Shown piece after piece: positions 35,277 through 43,355 of a stretch of 50,140 nucleotides of DNA. Position numbers and translations under genes: made by a program. Source of the stretch: Rhodospirillales bacterium (GTDB lineage: Bacteria > Pseudomonadota > Alphaproteobacteria > ATCC43930 > CGMCC-115725); the NCBI GenBank assembly GCA_028291405.1, contig JAQGID010000022.1, positions 1 through 50,140 on the forward strand, written 5' to 3'. The stretch's first letter is position 1, and each line of letters opens with the position of its first letter. The notes under the pieces were generated by a model. That model saw nothing but the letters and a program-made list of their open reading frames with translations, searched no databases and was not told the DNA's origin.

Positions 35277-35990
35277 ATGATCTCGATCACGGACAAGAAG
35301 GTGCTGGTCGTCGGCGGCAGCTCCGGCATCGGCCTCGCGACCGCCCGTGCGGCGGCAAACGCCGGTGCCAGGGTAACGATTGCGGCACGTTCCAAGGCGA
35401 GGCTCGCAGCGGCTATCGCCGCGATCGGCCCCAATGTGACGAGGCGGCAACTCGACGCCGGCGACGATGCCTCCGTCGCTGCGTTCTTCGCCGATGCCGG
35501 CGAATGGGACCACGTCGTCGCCACGGCCGGCAAAGGCGGGCGCGGACGTCTGCCGGATATTGCGATGCCGGACGCCCTCGATGCGATGAACGCGAAGTTC
35601 TGGTCCTATTATCGCATCGCGCGCGCCGCCAGGATCGCATCCGGCGGCTCGCTCACCTTCGTCTCCGGGACGATCGGCAGCAAGCCCACCCCGGGGGCAG
35701 CGCTGGTCTCGGCGATCAATGCGGCGATCGAGGGGCTGGCCCGCGGTCTGGCGCTCGATCTCTCGCCGGTGCGCGTGAATACCGTCTCGCCCGGCATCAT
35801 CGATACGCCGCTCTGGGATCGCCTGTCGGAAGGCGAGCGCCAAGCCCTGTTCGATCGCGCGGCGGCCAATTTGCCGGCCCGCCGCATCGGCCAGCCCGAG
35901 GACGTCGCGCAAGCAATCCTGTTCCTCATGACGAACCCGTTCGCCACCGGCACCGTCGTGCATCTCGAGGGCGGAGGTCTGCTTCTCTGA
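35277..35990 (+). CDS. SDR-family oxidoreductase lacking the catalytic Tyr-Lys pair
   Basis: A 237-residue protein with a classical Rossmann start (VLVVGGSSGIGLATARAAA, TGxxxGIG type) and the C-terminal VNTVSPGIIDTPLW and EGGG ending of SDRs. The catalytic Ser is present (S130 in FVSGTIG). In the YxxxK position, however, aligned as PGAALVSAINAAIEG, Val144 and Asn148 replace Tyr and Lys. Classical dehydrogenase chemistry is therefore doubtful: it may be a non-redox SDR, use other residues, or belong to a divergent subfamily that keeps this pattern. The start is ATG 35277; the frame is open further upstream without a clear ribosome site. Confidence 0.8.
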   Translation: MISITDKKVLVVGGSSGIGLATARAAANAGARVTIAARSKARLAAAIAAIGPNVTRRQLDAGDDASVAAFFADAGEWDHVVATAGKGGRGRLPDIAMPDALDAMNAKFWSYYRIARAARIASGGSLTFVSGTIGSKPTPGAALVSAINAAIEGLARGLALDLSPVRVNTVSPGIIDTPLWDRLSEGERQALFDRAAANLPARRIGQPEDVAQAILFLMTNPFATGTVVHLEGGGLLL

Positions 35991-36136
35991 TGATCTCGGC
36001 GAGTGGGCGACACGCCGATTGTATCCAATCGCGTTCCATCGCAATATTGAGTGCTCAAAGGTCCTGAAGAGTCGGCGCGAACCTCGAAAACCGACAACGA
36101 CGGCGAAAAACCCCTCGCGTCCTCAGGGAGGAGATC

Positions 36137-37513
36137 ATGGCGGCAATCCAGACGATCGACATCACGGCATTGATAGACGATCGCAAGGTCGATCGCTTCA
36201 ACGCGAAGCTCGTCGTCTTCTGTTTCTTCATCATCCTGTTCGACGGCTACGACATCGGCGCCGCCGCGTTCGCCGGCCCCCATCTGGTCAAAGCCTGGGG
36301 CGTCACGAGCATGGCCGCGATGGGGCCGGTGTTCAGCGCCAGCCTGTTCGGCATTCTGTTCGGCTCGCCGATCTTCGGCTGGATCGGCGATCGCTATGGC
36401 CGCACGAAGGCAATCGTCGCCTCGTGCCTGACCATCGGCGTCTTCACCTTGGCGGCGATGTGGGCACATTCGCTCGACGAGCTGATGTACCTCCGCTTCT
36501 TCGCCGGCGTCGGCATCGGCGGCATGTTGCCGAACGTCATCGCGCTCACCGCCGAGTATTCCCCGAAACGCGCGCGGGCGACCTTCGTCATCATCATGTT
36601 CACCGGCATCACCCTTGGCGGCGCTCTGCCGGGCCCGATCTCGAATTGGCTGGTGCCGAGCTACGGGTGGCAGGTCCTGTTCTTCATCGGCGGCGTCTTT
36701 CCCATCGTCATGGCCATCGCCGCCGCGTTCTGGCTGCCCGAATCGCTGAAGTATCTCGTCCTGCGCGGCGATCGGCGTCCCGAGGTGGCAAAGCTCGTGC
36801 GGATCCTGCGGCCGGGAGTCGCCGTCGCCAGCGACGCGCGGTTCATCATCAGCGACGAGAAGACCTACGGCAAGTTCCACCCGAAGCTTCTCTTCGCCGA
36901 CGGGTTGCTGTGGATCACGCCGCTGCTGTGGCTGCTCTTCATCTGCAACCAGATGGCGTTCTATTTCACGAACAGCTGGCTTCCGACGGTGCTCACCGGC
37001 GCCAGCGTCTCGCCGTCCCACGCGGCATGGGCGACGACGCTGTTCCAGGTCGGCGGCACGATCGGCGGGCTGACGCTCGCGCGCCCGCTCGACAAGATGG
37101 GGCTGACGCCCGTCTGCATCCTCTTCCTGCTGGCGATCCCATTCGCATCGCTGATCGGCTATTCGTCCTCCGACGAAACGATGCTGATGGTCGACGTCTT
37201 CCTCGCCGGCTTCACGCTGCTCGGGCTGCAGTTCGGTCTCAACGCGACTTCGGCGATGATCTATCCTACCGCCTTCCGCGCCAATGGCTCCGGCTGGGCC
37301 TTCGCCATCGGACGCTGCGGCTCGGTCGCGGGACCGATCGTGGCCGGGATCCTGATCTCGATGCACATGCCGATTCAGCAGCTCTTCCTGTTCCTGGCCA
37401 TTCCCCTGACGATCGGGACCGTTGCCAGCGTCGTCATGGCGCGCCTGTATTACGCGCGCTTTCATGGGATGGGGCTGGGTCGCCGTGAGACGATGGACAG
37501 CGTCCATGTCTGA
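36137..37513 (+). CDS. MFS transporter, aromatic acid:H+ symporter (AAHS) type
   Basis: A 458-residue inner-membrane permease. Typical AAHS features are FIILFDGYDIGAAAFAGPHL in TM1 (with the conserved DGYD), FGWIGDRYGRTKAIVASC in the loop between TM2 and TM3, and FAGVGIGGMLPNVIALTAEY. Twelve hydrophobic segments can be traced. AAHS proteins import benzoates, vanillate, 4-hydroxybenzoate and similar acids. GGGAGGAG precedes ATG 36137. Genes for ring cleavage are not in the window, so the substrate stays open; the MetE-like neighbours hint at methylated compounds. Confidence 0.88.
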   Translation: MAAIQTIDITALIDDRKVDRFNAKLVVFCFFIILFDGYDIGAAAFAGPHLVKAWGVTSMAAMGPVFSASLFGILFGSPIFGWIGDRYGRTKAIVASCLTIGVFTLAAMWAHSLDELMYLRFFAGVGIGGMLPNVIALTAEYSPKRARATFVIIMFTGITLGGALPGPISNWLVPSYGWQVLFFIGGVFPIVMAIAAAFWLPESLKYLVLRGDRRPEVAKLVRILRPGVAVASDARFIISDEKTYGKFHPKLLFADGLLWITPLLWLLFICNQMAFYFTNSWLPTVLTGASVSPSHAAWATTLFQVGGTIGGLTLARPLDKMGLTPVCILFLLAIPFASLIGYSSSDETMLMVDVFLAGFTLLGLQFGLNATSAMIYPTAFRANGSGWAFAIGRCGSVAGPIVAGILISMHMPIQQLFLFLAIPLTIGTVASVVMARLYYARFHGMGLGRRETMDSVHV

Positions 37514-37563
37514 TCGCGGCACCAGCGTCATCCTGCTCTTTCTATGCCAAATGGAGAAAACAA

Positions 37564-38688
37564 GTGTCTGAACGTACGAGCCCTCCCTTCCGCGCCGACC
37601 ATGTCGGCAGTCTCATCCGCACTGACGCGCTGATCCAGGCGCGCGAGGCTGCCAAAAAAGGCGAGACGAGCGACGCAGCGCTCCGCGACATCCAGCAGAA
37701 GGCGATCCGCGAGGTCGTCAAGATGCAGGAGGGCATCGGCCTCAAGGTCGTCACCGACGGCGAGTACAATCGTCAGTCCTGGCAGACCGACTTCCTGCTC
37801 AAGTTCGCGAACGTCAAGCTCGTGCCGTCGAAGACCGCGATGCACTTCCACACCTCGGAAGGCGGCAACCAGGAACGACGTCCGCCGACGCTGCAGGTCG
37901 CCGGCAAGCTCGGCCGGCCGGCCGGGATCTTCGTCGATGACTTCAAATTCCTCAAATCGATTGCGAAGGCGACTCCTAAGATCACGATGCCGTCGCCGAG
38001 CACGATGCATTTCCGCGGCGGCCGCGAGGCGATCGACGAGACGGCCTATCCCGACATGACGGAGTTCTACGACGATCTGGCGCGAGTCTACCGCGAGGAG
38101 ATCGCCGATCTCGGGGCCGCCGGCTGCCGCTATCTCCAGATCGACGAGGTCAACCTCGCCTATCTCTGCGATCCGTCGCTGCGTCAGCACGTCCGGACGA
38201 TCGGCGAGGATCCGGCGTCGCTGCCGAAGACCTACGCCTCTCTGATCAACGCCTCGATCAAGAGCAAGCCGAAGGACATGACCGTCTGCATGCATCTCTG
38301 CCGCGGCAATTTCGCGGGCGCGTGGGTCGCCGAGGGCGGCTACGATCCAATCGCCGAGATGTTGTTCAACGACATCAACGTGGACGGCTACTTCCTCGAG
38401 TACGACAGCCCGCGCGCCGGCAGCTTCGAGGCCTTGCGCTTCTTGCCCAAGGGCAAGGTCGCCGTGCTCGGACTGGTGACGACGAAACGCGACGCCCTCG
38501 AGACCAAGGACGCGCTCCTGAAGCGTATCGACGAGGCGGCGAAGTACGCGCCGCTCGACCAGCTGGCGCTCAGCCCGCAATGCGGCTTCTCCAGCGGCAT
38601 CGGCGGCAACACGATGACGATCGACGACGAGATCAAGAAGCTCGAGCTGGTCGTCGACGTCGCCCGAGAGATCTGGGGCGCAGCGTAG
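37564..38688 (+). CDS. Single-domain MetE-like (cobalamin-independent) methyltransferase
   Basis: A 374-residue homologue of the C-terminal half of cobalamin-independent methionine synthase. It begins with the family's RADHVGSLIRT and contains VTDGEYNRQSW and LQIDEVNLAYLCD. The zinc site is intact: H244 and C246 (MHLCRGN), E279 (FLEYDS) and C340 (SPQCGFSS). It lacks the N-terminal MetE half, as in YxjG-type proteins. The start is GTG 37564. The methyl donor and acceptor are unknown; position after an aromatic-acid transporter suggests a catabolic methyl transfer rather than methionine synthesis. It faces a paralogue at 38778. Confidence 0.85.
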   Translation: MSERTSPPFRADHVGSLIRTDALIQAREAAKKGETSDAALRDIQQKAIREVVKMQEGIGLKVVTDGEYNRQSWQTDFLLKFANVKLVPSKTAMHFHTSEGGNQERRPPTLQVAGKLGRPAGIFVDDFKFLKSIAKATPKITMPSPSTMHFRGGREAIDETAYPDMTEFYDDLARVYREEIADLGAAGCRYLQIDEVNLAYLCDPSLRQHVRTIGEDPASLPKTYASLINASIKSKPKDMTVCMHLCRGNFAGAWVAEGGYDPIAEMLFNDINVDGYFLEYDSPRAGSFEALRFLPKGKVAVLGLVTTKRDALETKDALLKRIDEAAKYAPLDQLALSPQCGFSSGIGGNTMTIDDEIKKLELVVDVAREIWGAA

Positions 38689-38711
38689 TCGCTGAGCCTT
38701 CGACGAAACTA

Positions 38712-38746
38712 AAAGCGCCCGGCAGTAAAACCCTGCCGGGCGCTTT
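38712..38746. terminator. Bidirectional intrinsic terminator between the two MetE-like genes
   Basis: A perfect 14-bp stem (AAAGCGCCCGGCAG with CTGCCGGGCGCTTT) around a 7-base loop, with A-run on the left and T-run on the right, placed between two convergent genes. It should stop transcripts from both sides. Confidence 0.88.
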
Positions 38747-38777
38747 CGATTCTCGCGGTTAAAGCGTCAGTCTCGGC

Positions 38778-39941
38778 TCAGCGCCACAACGCCTTGCTGG
38801 CGATCCGCGCGCCGTCGGCCAAGGCCTCGAGCTTCGCCCACATGATCGACGGGTGCACCCGGCGATGGAATGGGCCCTGGGCGAATCCGCAATCCGTGCT
38901 GGCGATGACGTTCTCGCGGCCGACGAGCTTGGCGAGACGGGTAATGCGCTGCGCCACCAGCTCGGGGTGCTCGACGACATTGGTCGCGTGGCTGATGACG
39001 CCGGGAATAAGGACCTTCCCCGCCGGCAGCTTGACGTCTTCCCAGACCTGCCACTCGTGCTCGTGGCGCGGGTTGGCGCCTTCGATGACGTAGGCGCCGG
39101 CGTTCACCTGCAGGACGAGGTCGACGATGTCCTTCAGCGGCACGTCGGTCGTGTGCGGCCCCGGCCAGCTGCCCCAGCAGACGTGATACCGGACCTTCTC
39201 GGGAGGAATGCCCTCGAGCGCGTGATTGAGCGCCTCGACGTGCATCGCCACCCACTTGCGATAGTCCGCGAAAGTGCCCGGCGGCACCATGCGGTCGTAG
39301 GTCACCGCGGCCCGCGCGTCGTCGAGCTGGACCAGCAGACCGGCGTCGACGATCGTCTTGTATTCGACGCGCATCGCGTCGGCGATCGCCTCGAGCGACG
39401 CTTCCTCGTTCGGATAATACTCGTTCTTGCGATCGGGAATGACGCTGGCGGGTGCCGCCACAGGCAGGAACCCCTCCTCGACCTTCGTCGCGGCGAGCGC
39501 CGCCTTGAAGTTGTCGATGTCGCGTTGTAGCGCCGCCTGGCCCGTGTATTTGATCGGTCCGACGCAGACCGACTCGGTCGGATTGGTGCGGACGTCGCGC
39601 GCATCGAGCTCCGCGTAGAATTCGGCGAAACGAGCGCGATCGGCGCCGCGTGCGAAGGGATCCTCACCGGAGAGCGGCCGCGTCTCGAAGCCGCTGAGGC
39701 GCTCGATCACGTATTGCGACCAGCTGATTCCCTTGCCGAACTCGCCGTCGCTGACGACGTCGATGCCGGTCTCGCCTTGCTGGCGAACGACGGAGGCAAC
39801 GGAGTCCTTGAGACACTTCGCATAGGCCGCCTTGTCGTATTTCTCGCCGCGCTGCTTCGCCCGGAGGAAATCGAGAAGCTCAGGCGGCCGGATCAGGCTG
39901 CCGACATGCGTCGTGAGAATCCGACTCGTGCTGCGTTTCAC
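38778..39941 (-). CDS. Second single-domain MetE-like methyltransferase
   Basis: A 387-residue paralogue of the preceding gene. It has the TTHVGSLIRPPELL start and IDVVSDGEFGKGISWSQYV. The zinc ligands are H253 and C255 (YHVCWGS), E287 (VIEGAN) and C351 (STDCGFAQ). The start is GTG 39941, preceded by AAAGGAGG, a strong ribosome site. Relatives include UROD/MetE-like proteins and epoxyalkane:coenzyme M transferase-type enzymes; substrate unknown. Two divergent members side by side suggest different substrates or successive methyl transfers. Confidence 0.85.
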   Translation of the reverse strand: MKRSTSRILTTHVGSLIRPPELLDFLRAKQRGEKYDKAAYAKCLKDSVASVVRQQGETGIDVVSDGEFGKGISWSQYVIERLSGFETRPLSGEDPFARGADRARFAEFYAELDARDVRTNPTESVCVGPIKYTGQAALQRDIDNFKAALAATKVEEGFLPVAAPASVIPDRKNEYYPNEEASLEAIADAMRVEYKTIVDAGLLVQLDDARAAVTYDRMVPPGTFADYRKWVAMHVEALNHALEGIPPEKVRYHVCWGSWPGPHTTDVPLKDIVDLVLQVNAGAYVIEGANPRHEHEWQVWEDVKLPAGKVLIPGVISHATNVVEHPELVAQRITRLAKLVGRENVIASTDCGFAQGPFHRRVHPSIMWAKLEALADGARIASKALWR

Positions 39942-40036
39942 GTTAATCCTCCTTTGGACAATATCGTCTCAGCCGTCCGATCGCGGCATGGCCGTCGATT
40001 GCCGGTCAGCATGAGCAACCGTCTCGTACACAGCAA

Positions 40037-40067
40037 AAGGGCTCGGCGGTCGAACCGCCGAGCCCTT
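40037..40067 (-). terminator. Intrinsic terminator after tRNA-Val
   Basis: On the minus strand a perfect 14-bp stem (AAGGGCTCGGCGGT with ACCGCCGAGCCCTT) with a 3-base loop ends in CTTTTGCTG. It lies nine bases beyond the tRNA 3' end. Confidence 0.85.
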
Positions 40068-40075
40068 GCTCGACA

Positions 40076-40150
40076 TGGTGGGCGCGGCTGGGATTGAACC
40101 AGCGACCCCTGCGATGTCAACACAGTGCTCTCCCACTGAGCTACGCGCCC
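40076..40150 (-). tRNA. tRNA-Val (anticodon GAC)
   Basis: The minus strand forms a cloverleaf: acceptor GGGCGCG/CGCGCCC, D arm TAGCTCAGTGGGAGAGC, anticodon stem CTGTG/CGCAG around TTGACAT (anticodon GAC), and T arm CTGGTTCAATCCCAG. Discriminator A (40079) is followed by an encoded CCA (40076-40078). One G-T pair occurs in the anticodon stem. A strong terminator follows. Confidence 0.95.
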
Positions 40151-40243
40151 CAGCCGTTGGTCGGCTGAAAATCGAGGGCCGGGTTTAGCCGAATTCGGTT
40201 TCGCTTGCAAGCAGTCAGGCACGACCTGCAAAGCCGCCGCCGG

Positions 40244-40642
40244 TCAGCCCTCGATGTCGGCCCCGCCGGGGCCTGAAACGCTGGCCGTACCGAGCATCTT
40301 GTCGATCTCGAGGACGAGCTGGCGAAGATGGAAAGGCTTGGCGAGGACTTTCGGTTGCCGCCGCGCGAAGCCGGATTGGTTAAGGGCGACGGCGGCAAAG
40401 CCGGTGATGAACATGACACGTAGCTCGGGCAGGACGACGCTGGCGCGCCGCGCCAGCTCGATGCCGTCGAGGCCCGGCATAACGACATCGGCCAGAAGAA
40501 GCTCGAATTCCCCGGCGGCCGCATACTCGAGGGCCTCATTGCCGTCGCCGACCGCGACCACCTGATGACCGGCCCGCTCGAGCGCCCGCGCGAGAAACAC
40601 CCGCATGTTGTCGTCGTCTTCGGCGAGCAGAATTCGCGCCAT
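40244..40642 (-). CDS. cpdR: CpdR-type single-domain response regulator
   Basis: A 132-residue receiver with no output domain, starting MARILLAEDDDNMRVFLARA. The phospho-acceptor is D52 in LLLADVVMPGLDG; the acidic pocket is E8-D9-D10, and K in LAKPFHLRQL completes the site. This start and length are those of CpdR, which in alphaproteobacteria, when unphosphorylated, brings ClpXP to the pole to degrade CtrA and others. Phosphorylation through CckA-ChpT blocks it. The start ATG 40642 is chosen by family alignment; upstream codons look non-coding. An N-formylglutamate amidohydrolase gene is divergent from it, a pairing I have seen in rhizobia. Confidence 0.88.
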   Translation of the reverse strand: MARILLAEDDDNMRVFLARALERAGHQVVAVGDGNEALEYAAAGEFELLLADVVMPGLDGIELARRASVVLPELRVMFITGFAAVALNQSGFARRQPKVLAKPFHLRQLVLEIDKMLGTASVSGPGGADIEG

Positions 40643-40767
40643 GTCGCCATCCGGTTGGAAAGTTCGTGGGGTAGGTCTAGCACGCGACGATATCGCGGGA
40701 AAGCGGCGCACGCTGGGCTGCGCAATTCCGGCTGGTGACGGCGGGTGGTGATGCTAATCTCCCCGCC

Positions 40768-41652
40768 ATGGAAGGACCGTTGGAAAGTTACGCCGTAGCC
40801 GAACCGCCGATCGAGATCCTGGCGCCGTCCGTGCAGCGCCTGCCGATCGTGCTCGCCTCACCGCACAGCGGCACCGATTATCCGCCGGATCTGCTCGCCG
40901 CCTCGCGGCTCGACGCGCACTCGTTGCGGCGCTCGGAAGACAGTTTCGTCGACGAGATCTTCGGCGCCGGGCCCAGCCTGGGGGCGCCGCTGCTACGCGC
41001 CCGTTTCGCCCGCGCCTATCTCGACCCGAACCGCGAGGCGTTCGAGCTCGATCCCGCGATGTTCGAGGACGAGCTGCCGAGCTACGTCAACAGCGCGTCG
41101 CCGCGCGTCCAGGTGGGGCTCGGGACGATCGCGCGCATCGTCGCGAGCGGCGAGGATATCTATGCCGGAAAGCTGCGTTTCGCCGATGCGTTGCTGCGCG
41201 TCGAGCGGCTGTACGTGCCCTATCATGAGGCGCTGGTGCAGCTGCTCGAGGCGACGCGCCAGCGCTTCGGGTACTATCTGCTGCTCGATTGTCACTCGAT
41301 GCCCTCATCGAGCGGGCCGCACGAGCACGGCGGCCGGCCGCGCGTCGATTTCGTGCTCGGCGACTGCCACGGCACCGCGTGCCACCCGCTGGTGCTCGAT
41401 ACGGCGCAGCGTCTGATCCTGGCGAAAGGCTACACCGTCGCGCGCAATGCGCCTTATTCCGGGGGGTTCACGACCTGCCACTACGGTCGCCCCGGCGAGA
41501 ACGGCCACAGCCTGCAGATCGAGATCAACCGCAGCCTCTACATGGACGAGCGCCGGATGATCCGCAAACCCTTCCTCGGCCAGCTCGCAGACGACATGCG
41601 CGATCTCGTCGCCGGCCTCGGCGCGATCGACGCCCCCTCGCTGTCGCGCTGA
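40768..41652 (+). CDS. N-formylglutamate amidohydrolase family protein
   Basis: A 294-residue cytoplasmic metal hydrolase of the family that removes formate from N-formyl-L-glutamate, the last step of one histidine-degradation route. Visible motifs are VLASPHSGTDYPPDLL, REAFELDPAMF, YLLLDCHSMPSSS with metal-ligand candidates Asp and His, APYSGGFTTCHYGRP, and QIEINRSLYMDE. No other hut genes are nearby, so a general N-formyl amino acid role is possible. The start ATG 40768 follows the cpdR-divergent promoter gap. Confidence 0.85.
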   Translation: MEGPLESYAVAEPPIEILAPSVQRLPIVLASPHSGTDYPPDLLAASRLDAHSLRRSEDSFVDEIFGAGPSLGAPLLRARFARAYLDPNREAFELDPAMFEDELPSYVNSASPRVQVGLGTIARIVASGEDIYAGKLRFADALLRVERLYVPYHEALVQLLEATRQRFGYYLLLDCHSMPSSSGPHEHGGRPRVDFVLGDCHGTACHPLVLDTAQRLILAKGYTVARNAPYSGGFTTCHYGRPGENGHSLQIEINRSLYMDERRMIRKPFLGQLADDMRDLVAGLGAIDAPSLSR

Positions 41653-41673
41653 TCGGACAGGATCTTAGCGCAA

Positions 41674-42198
41674 ATGCAATTCTCGCTTCGCGAGGCCACC
41701 GAGCGCGACCTCGCCGCCATCGCCGTGATCTATGCCCACCATGTCCTGAACGGCTTCGGCACATTCGAGGAGATGCCGCCTGACATCGCCGAGCTGGACC
41801 GCCGCCGCGCCGACGTCCTCAAGCAGGGGTTGCCCTATCTCGTCGCCGAGACGGCCGACAGGACGATCCTCGGCTATGCCTATGCGTCCTTCTTCCGGAC
41901 GCGCTCGGCCTATCGCTTCTGCGTCGAGGATTCGGTCTATGTCGCGCCTGGGATGATCCGTCGCGGCATAGGCCGCGCCTTGCTCGGCGAGCTCGTCGCG
42001 CGCTGCGCCGATGCCGGCTACCGCCAGATCGTCGCCGTGATCGGCGATAGCGGCAACAGTGCGTCGCTCGGCTTGCACGCGGCGCTGGATTACCAGCGCG
42101 TCGGAACGCTGCCGGCGGTCGGCTTCAAGCTCGGCCGCTGGATCGATTGCATCCTGATGCAACGCAGCCTCGGGGAGGGCAGCGCCACAGCGCCTTGA
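41674..42198 (+). CDS. GNAT N-acetyltransferase, phosphinothricin/methionine-sulfoximine acetyltransferase-like
   Basis: A 174-residue GNAT enzyme that uses acetyl-CoA. The Pat-type features are LREATERDLAAIAVIYAHHV at the start, GTFEEMPPD, and LGYAYASFFRTRSAYRFCVE with DSVYVAP. The acetyl-CoA loop is RRGIGRALLGEL (Q/RxxGxG/A), and VAVIGDSGNSASLGLHAALD completes the fold. Such proteins acetylate glutamate analogues and oxidised methionine derivatives, probably for detoxification. It lies 21 bases after the amidohydrolase gene, likely in one operon. Confidence 0.85.
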   Translation: MQFSLREATERDLAAIAVIYAHHVLNGFGTFEEMPPDIAELDRRRADVLKQGLPYLVAETADRTILGYAYASFFRTRSAYRFCVEDSVYVAPGMIRRGIGRALLGELVARCADAGYRQIVAVIGDSGNSASLGLHAALDYQRVGTLPAVGFKLGRWIDCILMQRSLGEGSATAP

Positions 42199-42264
42199 CG
42201 GCGTCTCCCCCCGCGGCACGGAATGATCGCGGGCGCCGGTCGTTGGCGCCAGCGGAGGTTTCCG

Positions 42265-43152
42265 ATGAAGGAAGCACTCACGGTCCACAGCCATCCGCCG
42301 CCCGGCGCCGACGCCGTCGAGCCCACGGCGGATTTCACGATCGACCAGAATTATCCGTCCTACACCGCGGCGGAGCATGCGATCTGGCGCGCCCTGTTCG
42401 ATCGTCAGGAGCGGCTGCTCCGCAACCGGGCGTGCGACGCCTTCCTCGACGGGTTGGCAAGGCTCGGCGTCGCCGCAGACGGCATCCCGGATTTTCGCCG
42501 GCTCAACCCGATCCTGAGTCAGGCGACCGGCTGGACGATCGTCGCGGTCCCCGGCCTCGTCCCCGACGCCGTCTTCTTCGAGCACCTCGCTCACCGGCGC
42601 TTCCCCTCGACCTGTTTCATCCGGCGCGCCGACCAGCTCGACTACCTGGAGGAGCCGGACATCTTCCACGACGTCTATGGCCACGTTCCGATGCTGATCG
42701 ATCCGGTCTTCGCGGACTATATGCAGGCCTATGGCGAGGGCGGACTCAAGGCATTGCGGCTCGGGAACCTCGAGCGCCTCGCCCGACTCTACTGGTACAC
42801 CGTCGAGTTCGGCCTGATCCGCGGCCCGTCCGGCCTGCGAATCTACGGCTCCGGCATCCTCTCGTCGAAAGGCGAGTCGATCTACAGCCTCGAGTCGGAG
42901 GCGCCGAACCGGATCGCCTTCGATCTGCTGCGCATCATGCGGACCGAGTACCGCATCGACGATTTCCAGGAGTGCTATTTCGTGATCGACGGCTTCGACC
43001 AGCTGTTCGACGCGACAAGGCCGGATTTCGCGCCATATTACGAGGCGCTGCGGCCCCAGCCGGACATTCCGCCGGGCGTCGTGCTGGCGAGCGACGTTCG
43101 CGTGTCGCGGACCAGAAAAAAGGGCCGCGCGCGAGGCACGGCCCAAGTTTAG
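42265..43152 (+). CDS. phhA: Phenylalanine 4-monooxygenase
   Basis: A 295-residue tetrahydropterin-dependent aromatic amino acid hydroxylase converting phenylalanine to tyrosine. The non-haem iron ligands are visible: H135 and H140 (DIFHDVYGHVPML) and E181 (YTVEFGLI). Bacterial-type segments include FTIDQNYPSYTAAEHAIWR near the start and FPSTCFIRRADQLDYLEEPD. The start ATG 42265 follows GGAGG with good spacing. The C-terminal tail is Arg/Lys-rich, and a GGGCCG/CGGCCC hairpin overlaps the stop region, perhaps a weak terminator. No pterin dehydratase gene lies next to it. Confidence 0.93.
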   Translation: MKEALTVHSHPPPGADAVEPTADFTIDQNYPSYTAAEHAIWRALFDRQERLLRNRACDAFLDGLARLGVAADGIPDFRRLNPILSQATGWTIVAVPGLVPDAVFFEHLAHRRFPSTCFIRRADQLDYLEEPDIFHDVYGHVPMLIDPVFADYMQAYGEGGLKALRLGNLERLARLYWYTVEFGLIRGPSGLRIYGSGILSSKGESIYSLESEAPNRIAFDLLRIMRTEYRIDDFQECYFVIDGFDQLFDATRPDFAPYYEALRPQPDIPPGVVLASDVRVSRTRKKGRARGTAQV

Positions 43153-43321
43153 GGAGGAAACGCCTAGAAGACGTACGGTAGGCCATCGGGCGACGGCGCA
43201 TACCGCACTGCACATATGACATATCCTGGCCATTCGTGCAAATATATTGCAGTGCGAAAAGAAAATTTGATGCCCCGTGGCGAAAATGCAACGGTCGCTT
43301 CGTCGGGCGCACGACGACGAG

Positions 43322-43346
43322 GGAATGTTATCGCCTCGCCCGGGTT
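43322..43346 (+). promoter_or_regulatory. EcfG-like promoter candidate for otsBA-glk
   Basis: GGAAT and GGTT are spaced by 16 bases, one mismatch each from the GGAAC-N16/17-CGTT general stress consensus. Trehalose genes are known EcfG targets in rhizobia. The -10 element is only nine bases from the proposed otsB start, so either the mRNA is nearly leaderless or the match is accidental. Confidence 0.25.
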
Positions 43347-43355
43347 TATCGCAGG

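Noticed and set aside
35609-37531. 640-codon minus-strand frame opposite the SDR and AAHS genes
   Set aside because: Highly charged, no motif, and antisense to two well-supported genes.
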